Assembly: GCA_023101725.1 (NCBI GenBank) | Contig: JALJCO010013429.1 | Location: 1-64,000, forward strand | DNA from: Atherinomorus stipes | Lineage: Eukaryota; Chordata; Actinopteri; Atheriniformes; Atherinidae | DNA length: 64,000 nt | Direction of reading: 5' to 3' | In this document: piece after piece, positions 56,526-64,000 of the stretch | Layout: the number at the start of each line of letters is the position of its first letter | Numbering within the stretch: position 1 is the stretch's first letter | The notes under the pieces: generated by a model | The model's input: the letters and a program-made list of their open reading frames with translations, nothing else | Databases searched by the model: none | What the model was told of the DNA's origin: nothing | Position numbers and translations under genes: made by a program

Positions 56526-56866
56526 AAAGATTAAAGGTTGAAAATGGAACATTTTTTATTAAAAACTATATTTAAAAAATAATAATACCTCCATGAGTTG
56601 TTTGGAGGGATGTAGAAGAAAAGTACATTTCCCCCCCAAAAATAAATTTAGCCTGAAAATAAATATAAAATACATTTTAATGGGTTTGACAATGGCATCA
56701 TGTTTACATCTACGAGCCAATACACACCGCCATTGCGTGTTGCCAAATACGATCTCTGTATGGCAACAGTATGTTGGGCACATAGGCTGGCACAGGGGGA
56801 AACAGTGGAGTCGGCAAGTCAAGGCAAGAGTACCCAACTGCAGTTACAATCACCGATAAGGTAGGG

Positions 56867-57808
56867 CTGGACAATTAATCGTGAAATTTAAGTTTGCCTT
56901 CTCACAATCATAAAAACACTGTAATTGAATAAAAACGATTAATCCTGAAGCGAACAGACTGGTGGAGTTATAGGAAGCACACTGAAGTGAGTATAGAAAA
57001 GGAATGCATGTAGACTAGGTATTCATTTTTATTGCTATTATTATTTTAATATATTATTCTTATTTTACTCCTTTACTTGCTTCTAATTTATTTCCGGTTT
57101 GTTTTTTAAAAAAAATTGAGGTTGAATTTTGGTGGTTCAATAAACACTTTTTATAAAATCAATGAATAATCGTGTATATTAACCGTGATTTCAAAATAAG
57201 TCAAAATAATCGTGATTATAATTTTTTCCATAAGGACGCCACCGTATGAAGGAAGCTCCGCCCTCCGCTCTTATTTCCTTACAGACAGGAAATAGAGCCG
57301 ACAAACAAGTTTGTTCCGCCATGCTAACAAACAGTTAGCTAATTAGCTTCTCAACTCTGAAGCTACAGTCGTGCTGTCTTTACTTCTAGTGTGTAGTGGA
57401 GGGTTACCTGCCTTCCAATGGGCAGATAGAAACCCCACGTGGGGTACGCTATTTGCAATGTGACGTAGAAGTGCGATTCGCTCTTTTCTTCGTATTGTTT
57501 CTCTGATGTGAAAGCACAGCCGACTGGGGGGAATGCAACGCTAGCAAGTCAGCATGTGTAAGTAAACGAGGGGAAACCCTCCGTATTTCAGAAGGAGCAA
57601 GTTAAACGGGTTTTCAGTGGAAGGAGGCCTTTAAACATTGCAAACTGGGACTGCTGCTGCTTTTCCAGCCAATGAGCAGCATCACTGGGAGATTTCCAAA
57701 ATGCAGTAATCAGTCATGGTTTTAGCAATAATTAAAATTTGAAATGGTATTAATAATCGTTGGTTAGTTTATCACGGTTAACCATTTTACCGATAATCGT
57801 TACATCCT
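56867..57808. mobile_element. Two partial hAT-type ends
   Basis: The left part (56867-57227) starts TAGGGCTGGACAATTAATCG. The right end (about 57725-57808) finishes CGATAATCGTTACATCCTTA. The two ends do not match each other well, so they are probably two truncated hAT-type copies rather than one element. Confidence 0.45.
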
Positions 57809-57828
57809 TAAATGCAGCTGAGACCAAA

Positions 57829-58458
57829 CACATGTTTAGGGCTGGGACGATTCGTCGACGTAACCGATTACGTCGACGCAAAAAATACGTCGACGCAAAA
57901 TATGTGTACCGATGCGTCGTCAGACCGTAACAAAGATGGCGGCGCCATGCGACTTCAGACTAAAACAAAGATGGCCTTTTTTTGGAAGCTAGACCCATGT
58001 TCAATATAGATGTTCAACTCTGAATGTTTACTTATCTTCATTATTTTTTGTTGGAAAATAATATCTGTCTTAGCTTAAATCCTCCAAGTTTACATGATCA
58101 TATTATTTCAATGACTTTTTTATTATTATTTTCATGTAAATGAAAGAATTAAAAGCCTGTTTTTCAGTCCGCTGTGTTTTCAACATAAATTTTACATTCT
58201 GTTCGTTCATGAAAAAGTCCATGACAGGCTGCTGGCTCCCACTGCCTTTTTATTCATGCTCTTTTTTACATTTTAGATATCTATATCAGCATATATAAAT
58301 TGCTGTCTGTCAATTTATGAGGAGATAATCGATAATCGAATTGAATCGAGTCGAATCGAACTAAAAAAGTGAATCGTTAGATTAATCGATGCATCGAAAA
58401 AATAATCGATAGATTAATCGTTTAAAAAATAATGCTTTAACACAGCCCTACACATGTC
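57829..58458. mobile_element. hAT-type element, short inverted relative of 42475-44190
   Basis: The body 57837-58450 starts TAGGGCTGGGACGATTCGTC and ends AACACAGCCCTA. It is the reverse-complement counterpart of the element at 42475-44190 at both ends. The flanks cacatgtt and cacatgtc agree at 7 of 8 bases. It lacks the element nested at 43436 and some additional internal sequence. Confidence 0.85.
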
Positions 58459-58529
58459 ACATTAATTTTACGCATTAAGCAATTCATATTGCAGTCAGTG
58501 GACAGGCCACATTTAGAAATGTAATGTGA

Positions 58530-59655
58530 ACACCCACACAAAAAGATCGGATCTGACAAAAAAATCGGAATTGAGCATTAAGACCTACATTGTGAATGTA
58601 GCCTTAGTTTTGTGTTGTTTGAATTACTATTGTGAATTTAGTCTTTTCTTTAAAGCAGTACAGCCCAAGACCCAGGTTCTTTTCCCAGACGTTCGCCCCT
58701 TTTTGGTGTCAAGTGGAGGTGACGCTATTGTCGTGCACACACATGAGCTGCTTCAACTGCATTGGTCTCTGATTTAACCCAAATTTTATTCAGTCTGAGC
58801 CCAGAGTTAGAGTCACAATGTCTACTGAGGTAGTAAAGTTATAAATCTGCAAGTTGTTTACGGTTTGAACGTTGAGTAAACTGACGGATTGTATGCTAAC
58901 GGTAACAACAGGCTAACGCTGGCTTGTAGTTCAAATATCAAAATTCACAGGCTGAGACCACAATTACATATAGAATTACTGCATCAACTAAATTTAACAA
59001 GTTGACAAGAGTGTATCTCTTCCTTGGGAACAGTCGTGGCTGTCATATTGCCACATTTCCATCCTAAAAACTTAGCATTGCAATATTATGCATCCTTCCA
59101 TCATACATCACATTTACCTTGTTAGTAAGAGGAAAGCCAATTGTGGATCCCGTTTTATTCCCAGACTGGATCGGAGCTCTCTCCAATTAAAAAAAGAAAG
59201 AAAAAAAAGTTGCTCGGTTGTTTACTCCCGTCTTTCTCCGGTGTTGTCCCAAAAAACGCCCCCCTGCCGTGGGGACCAGTCAGACTCCAGTTTGGTTCTG
59301 TCCGTCTCACAAGACAAAACTTTTCTTCTTTGTCTTACTGGAGTCTGAGTTGGGGTTTGAGAGGCGCCTGCTCTCCATCTTTTAGCAGCAGTTAGTATTG
59401 TCTCAACATGCGCGGACCTGCGGTGGCGGAAAACGACACTGGTGCAGCCAAACGAACGAGAAAGCACAGCTCGTCTCCTCCACAAGCGCCCCATGAGGCT
59501 TCGTACCCAAATTTCTCACATTGAGCATTCAGAAACATTATCAGAGACCACTGCAGTGAAGAAAGATCAGCTCATTCTACACAACAGGCAGTTGTAAGAG
59601 CATGTAGAGGAAAGGAAAGAACAGTATTTAACATTTAAACTTGCACAATGCACCT
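58530..59655. other. Stretch with no recognised gene
   Basis: Overlapping frames on both strands at 59088-59494 have no recognised domain. No inverted-repeat pair was found besides the Tc1-type ends that bracket this region. Confidence 0.35.
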
Positions 59656-59859
59656 TTAATGGGAGCTTATGAATAATTTTGAGGAAGACTGTATATGCGA
59701 TTATTACCATGAAACAAGTAAAGCATGCAGCCAAAACAGTTTCTGTATTTTAAACTTAACAGGTGCATCCAATAATCAGCCACAGATGGAGGAGCTACGA
59801 GCAGGCAGGAGAGGCAGAAAATGAAACCCACAGATACTAACACTCATTTTCTCCTGCAG

Positions 59860-59906
59860 GTATCATCAATCAAAGCTAAGACCAAAGAGACTCAGACTCA
59901 GACATG
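59860..59906 (+). other. Putative first exon and start codon of copy B
   Basis: A strong pyrimidine-rich acceptor (cattttctcctgcag) precedes 59860, and ATG at 59904-59906 is directly followed by GT. Homologous to 45810-45847. A second candidate ATG at 59821 (MKPTDTNTHFLLQ, with a GTATCA donor at 59860) is open but not conserved in copy A. Confidence 0.4.
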
Positions 59907-60583
59907 GTTTGGATTTTTTTTTACTGTGTACACAAACATTTAGATGTATTTGATTTATTCAGAAGCAAATGACGTCACCAGTTGATAATCAGTTGTTGCT
60001 TTTCTGTCCTCTGTTCACAGGATAGGGATCCAGAGCCTGGTGATTTGATCGAGATCTACAGGGGAGCTTATAATCACTGGGCTGTATATGTTGGTGATGG
60101 ATATGTTGTTCACCTTTTGGGACCCGGTGAGTTTCTTTTCCTCCTCTCATCTTCAAACTTGTCCATATTTTTGTTGTCTGTTTGAAAACCTTTTGGGTTT
60201 CATGACATGCCCAGCTATGTGAGTAAGGATGAGCTGGAAGCCAGCGCTCTCCTCAGTGATGCTGTCTCTTTCTGCCATTTGGTCCTGACTTTTAAGGCGG
60301 TGTGAGCTCCAGCAGTTCAGGCTCCAGTGCTGCAAGCTTCTGTCACTTGGTTGGCTTGTGCGATGAGGGGAGAGTGAAAAAAGAGAAGCTGCTGGATGTC
60401 GCGAAAGATGACCCATGGATCATCAATAACAGCCTCGATGATGAGTACAAACCTCGCAAACCAGAAGAGATCGTGAATGAGGCTCATAAACTGGTGGGAA
60501 AGCCGCTGCCGTACAACTTCATCACAAAGAACTGTGAGCAGTTTGTCAAAAAACTACGTTACGGGAAGGCCGAGTCTCAGCAG
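59904..60583 (+). CDS. plaat-like: PLAAT/HRASLS-type phospholipase A/acyltransferase, copy B (last exon not in window)
   Basis: Exons: tentative Met (ATG 59904-59906), 60021-60126 and 60297-60583, in the same phases as copy A. The protein part visible is 132 residues with that start. [20 protein letters not shown] and GYVVHLLGP hold the two catalytic His. [12 protein letters not shown] holds the nucleophile Cys116, but the residue two after it is Gln where copy A and the family have His. The acidic loop is one codon shorter than in A. The exon equal to 52966-53070 was not found before the window end; a poly-G and A-rich block starts 0.8 kb downstream. Apart from the missing last exon the frame is intact, so it could be functional if that exon lies further right. 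Confidence 0.85.
60021..60126 (+). CDS. plaat-like: Copy B exon with both catalytic His
   Basis: The 106-nt exon follows 'ctgttcacag' and ends at a GTGAGT donor. It is the direct counterpart of 45945-46050, with Asp for Glu and Tyr for Phe changes. Confidence 0.9.
60297..60583 (+). CDS. plaat-like: Copy B exon with catalytic Cys
   Basis: The 287-nt exon starts after 'gacttttaag' and ends CAG before gtaggt. It encodes the Ser-rich segment, [15 protein letters not shown] and NCEQF. Confidence 0.93.
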
Positions 60584-60817
60584 GTAGGTCCAACCATGTC
60601 TCTCATCAACACGTTAGACTGTCAGGAGGTGATGATGCTGGGGAAACTGGTCTGTTCAAGTGTGTGCGTTCAGTGTGAGTTCATTCATTTACAGCAACTC
60701 AGATGGATGTCGTTTATATTTAAGTATTAATGTATTATTCTATTACATAGAATACATTTTACATTTTCTTAATCATACATTACATGTAGTAATATACTTA
60801 TTACAAAGCCATGTCAC

Positions 60818-60975
60818 AGGAGTTACCGCCGGTATTATTCCCCCCGCCCAGAGCAAATCCCCATAGACTCCCATGTTAAAAAGGTCAACTTCACAGTAGA
60901 AATAAACATGTTTACAGCCTGGTTCAAAATATCATTTTAGATTTAATAGGTCAAGTTTACCTTCATGTTAAAGGG
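60818..60975 (-). repeat. Inverted copy of part of the element at 43436-44129
   Basis: The reverse complement matches about 43905-44035: 'catgaaggtaaacttgacct', 'gaaccaggctgtaaac', 'catgggagtctatggggatt'. The flanks of the copy were not defined. Confidence 0.75.
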
Positions 60976-61918
<943 letters not shown>

Positions 61919-63396
61919 GTCTACTCAAAATAGAAGAAAAGTCCAAGAGAAAATTAATTAGGAAAAAAAAAATAAGAGAAATAAAAAAAATAAATCAATC
62001 AAACTACATAAGGAATCAAATCAAAATAATAAAAAGCCATAGAAAAAATAAATAAAAAAAAAAAAAGAACAGAAGAAGAGTACTACAAAGAATGAAAATA
62101 AAACACAAAAAACAGAGAGAGAGAAGACAAAAAACAGAAGAACTAACTCCTCAATACTCACATAGAACCAGAAGAGAGGAATCAGAGAGAAGAAGAAAGG
62201 AGAGAGAGAAAAGAGAAAAGAAGAAGAAGAATCCATCAAAGAAAATGAGAGAGAGAGAGAAAAAAAAAAAAGATATAAAAAGAGAGAGGACGAGAAAGTT
62301 TTATTGATTAATAAAAGGAGATATTAATAAATTAAAAAACAATACATAAATTAAATATAATAAAAAAATAAAAAACAAGAAAAAACACAAAAAAAGAGCC
62401 AAAAAGAAATAAATCCAAAGGAAAGGAAGAGGGGATATCCATCAAGCAAAAGAGATAATAAAACATAAAAAAAAATAAAAAAGATATGATATGAAAAATA
62501 GTAAAGCTGAAACTAAAAACAGACACTCTCCCCAAAAAAAAGCAAACAACTCAAACACCTCAAAAATCTCCTATCCAAAAAAGAAGAAGGGAAAAAATAC
62601 TGAATAATAGAAATAATCAAAAATAAATAAAAAAAAAAAAAGAAAAGACCTCAAAAAACTGAATCTAAAAAAACATAATAAATAGAAGGCTCAATACAAT
62701 GAGTATGAGAGAGGAGAGAGACCCACAAAAACGAGAATAACAAGGGAACCAAAACAAAAAAATAAAGCAAAACAGAAAGAAAAAGTCCAGACAAAGCATA
62801 GAGGAATAACCAAGCGGACAAACAAAACTCACAGAAGAATACGAAAACCCAAGAAAGAGGAAGAGAAAATCCAAACAACAAACTCAAAAAAAAAAAACAA
62901 GGGACCAAAATAAAAAAAAAAATCACAAATAATCTATAAAAAAAAAAATAAAGAAAATTTTAAGAAAAAGAGAGAAAAAAATTAAAAAAAAAAATATATA
63001 AAAAAAGAGTAAAAAAAAAAAAATAAAAGGAATAAAAAAGAGAAATATAAATATTAATAAATAAAATAAAATACAAATAAAAAACAAAGAGAAAGTGAAT
63101 CTAAACTAAAATCCTAACAAAAAAAAAACCAAAAAATAAATAACAAACCAAAAAAAGAAAAAAAAAACAAAGACAACAGAAAAAAACCAAAACCAAAAAA
63201 CCCAAAACTCAAAAGAAAAAAAAAAAAAAAAAGAATGTTAACATAAAAATCTAAACAAAAAACAAAAAAAAAAATATATAACTCAAAAAAAAAAAAAAAA
63301 AAATAAAAACACAAGAAAAAAAAACAAAAACAAAAAAAAAACAAACAAAAAAAAAAAAAAAGAAGAGAAAAAATAAAACAAAATAAAAAAAAAACC

Positions 63397-63434
<38 letters not shown>

Positions 63435-63498
63435 AAAAAAAAAAAAATAAAAAAAAAAAAAAAAAAAAAAAAAACAAAAAAAAAAAAAAAAAAAAAAC

Positions 63499-63527
<29 letters not shown>
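61919..63527. repeat. A-rich, T-poor low-complexity block, about 1.6 kb
   Basis: The block is mostly A with scattered G, C and T, becoming almost pure A after 63290. The Phe/Leu/Ser-rich frames read on the minus strand are by-products of composition. It adjoins the poly-G block with no clear border, and normal sequence resumes at 63528. Confidence 0.9.
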
Positions 63528-63529
<2 letters not shown>

Positions 63530-64000
63530 ACAACACACACAGCGTGTGTTTGTTTACATCTGCTGAGGTTGAACTCCTGGTACTGGAGCGTCATCTTCTG
63601 ACCAAACTGAATACTACGCTCGTCTGACCACAAATTCATATTGAATGATATTGACGTTTTATAATAAACAACCTCAATTTATTTTTGTAGCGAGGACAGA
63701 GCTGCAGTTTCCTCCGGGAACTTCGGTTCGTGTCGACGTTGTGACGTTTCACCCCGTCAAACACCGGCTGCAGAGATCTGCAGCTTTTGGATAATGAGGT
63801 TTTGTCTGATTGGGTTTTCAGACCTAAAATTATGGCATTATTACACTGTGTTTGTGTGCAGCACTTTGTAATTTTATCTGTGAAAAGCGCTTTTCTCTTC
63901 TTTACTATTGAAAAGAGCAGCGAGCTGCAAAGCGCCGGTCCGTTCACATTACGTCTCATTCTGGCTGGTTTGTTCGCGCGCAAAAACACTCGAGTTGAAT
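63528..64000. other. Normal-complexity sequence at window end
   Basis: The 117-codon minus frame at 63636-63989 has no recognisable domain. No match to the missing last exon of PLAAT copy B was found here. Confidence 0.4.

Larger units (their letters stand above)
55209..59694. mobile_element. Region bracketed by Tc1-type inverted ends
   Basis: The left end CAGTCGTCCTCAAAATTATTC (55208-55228) is mirrored at the right (AATAATTTTGAGGAAGACTG, about 59673-59692). The right side is followed by TATA. The interior holds a TA microsatellite, the direct repeat copy 2, hAT-type elements and no transposase. It may be one Tc1 element filled by later insertions, or two separate end fragments. Confidence 0.5.

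Noticed and set aside
59821..59859. Upstream ATG exon (MKPTDTNTHFLLQ) as the real start of PLAAT copy B
   Set aside because: The ATG is ACA in copy A, and the preceding pyrimidine-rich text fits an acceptor better. Not excluded, only less likely.
62021..63639. Phe/Leu/Ser-rich frames resembling membrane proteins
   Set aside because: They follow from A-rich, T-poor composition on the other strand; no start context, exon signals or conserved motif.
63636..63989. 117-codon minus-strand frame at the window end
   Set aside because: Basic composition but no recognisable domain; could be a repeat or chance.

Overview
This looks like nuclear DNA of a ray-finned (teleost) fish. I infer this from spliced genes with GT..AG introns and short exons, and from the repeat content: fish-type Tc1 elements, many hAT-type elements with 8-bp target duplications, LINE reverse-transcriptase and 3'-end fragments, and tRNA-derived SINEs. 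There is no bacterial-style gene organisation, and most long open frames are chance or repeat-derived. The species cannot be named from the sequence alone.

Only one host gene family is convincing. It is a tandem pair of PLAAT/HRASLS-type genes (LRAT-domain phospholipase A/acyltransferases) on the + strand at the right of the window. Copy A (about 45.8-53.1 kb) has all its coding exons: a possible Met exon, 45945-46050, 51073-51362 and 52966-53070, followed by AATAAA at 53224. Copy B (59.86-60.58 kb) has the matching exons up to the catalytic-Cys exon. Its last exon was not found in the window. Intron 2 is 170 bp in B but 5.0 kb in A, where it is packed with nested mobile elements.

Layout. 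1-2.7 kb: no gene. 2.72-5.13 kb: a hAT element with an exact 8-bp target duplication and two nested MITEs. 5.99-7.79 kb: a dead Tc1 element (minus) carrying a tRNA-derived SINE and a MITE. 7.8-12.4 kb: mostly unannotatable, with degraded repeats and a double hairpin. 12.4-13.16 kb: LINE reverse-transcriptase remnant, followed by a MITE that recurs inverted at 24.1-24.5 kb. 16.0-16.38 kb: near-pure poly-A. 17.0-20.5 kb: a palindromic repeat family with a tRNA-like core. 21.5-22.2 kb: a second LINE remnant, then a Tc1 N-terminal stub. 23.15-23.77 kb: hAT MITE. 24.95-26.46 kb: a MITE and a third LINE remnant. 29-30.5 kb: a dispersed repeat and an interrupted hAT copy. 33.0-33.4 kb: a hAT MITE with a nested Tc1-type MITE. 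37.0-38.9 kb: a Tc1 transposase pseudogene fused to a LINE 3' end. 40.5-42.0 and 55.7-56.5 kb: two direct copies of one repeat, the first followed by a zinc-finger ORF. 42.5-44.2 kb: a hAT element with another element nested inside, with a shorter inverted relative at 57.8-58.45 kb. 46.4-50.9 kb: the nested pile in PLAAT-A intron 2. 55.2-59.7 kb: a region bracketed by Tc1-type inverted ends. 61.4-63.53 kb: 0.5 kb of poly-G followed by 1.6 kb of A-rich, T-poor sequence, probably an assembly or sequencing artefact.

The most interesting signals are: the recent PLAAT duplication with a motif change (NCEHF in A, NCEQF in B); the palindromic elements with a tRNA-like core; a set of near-perfect snap-back hairpins at repeat breakpoints; and a fully open but catalytically dead Tc1-LINE chimeric frame. 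No CRISPR array, rRNA or functional tRNA gene was seen.
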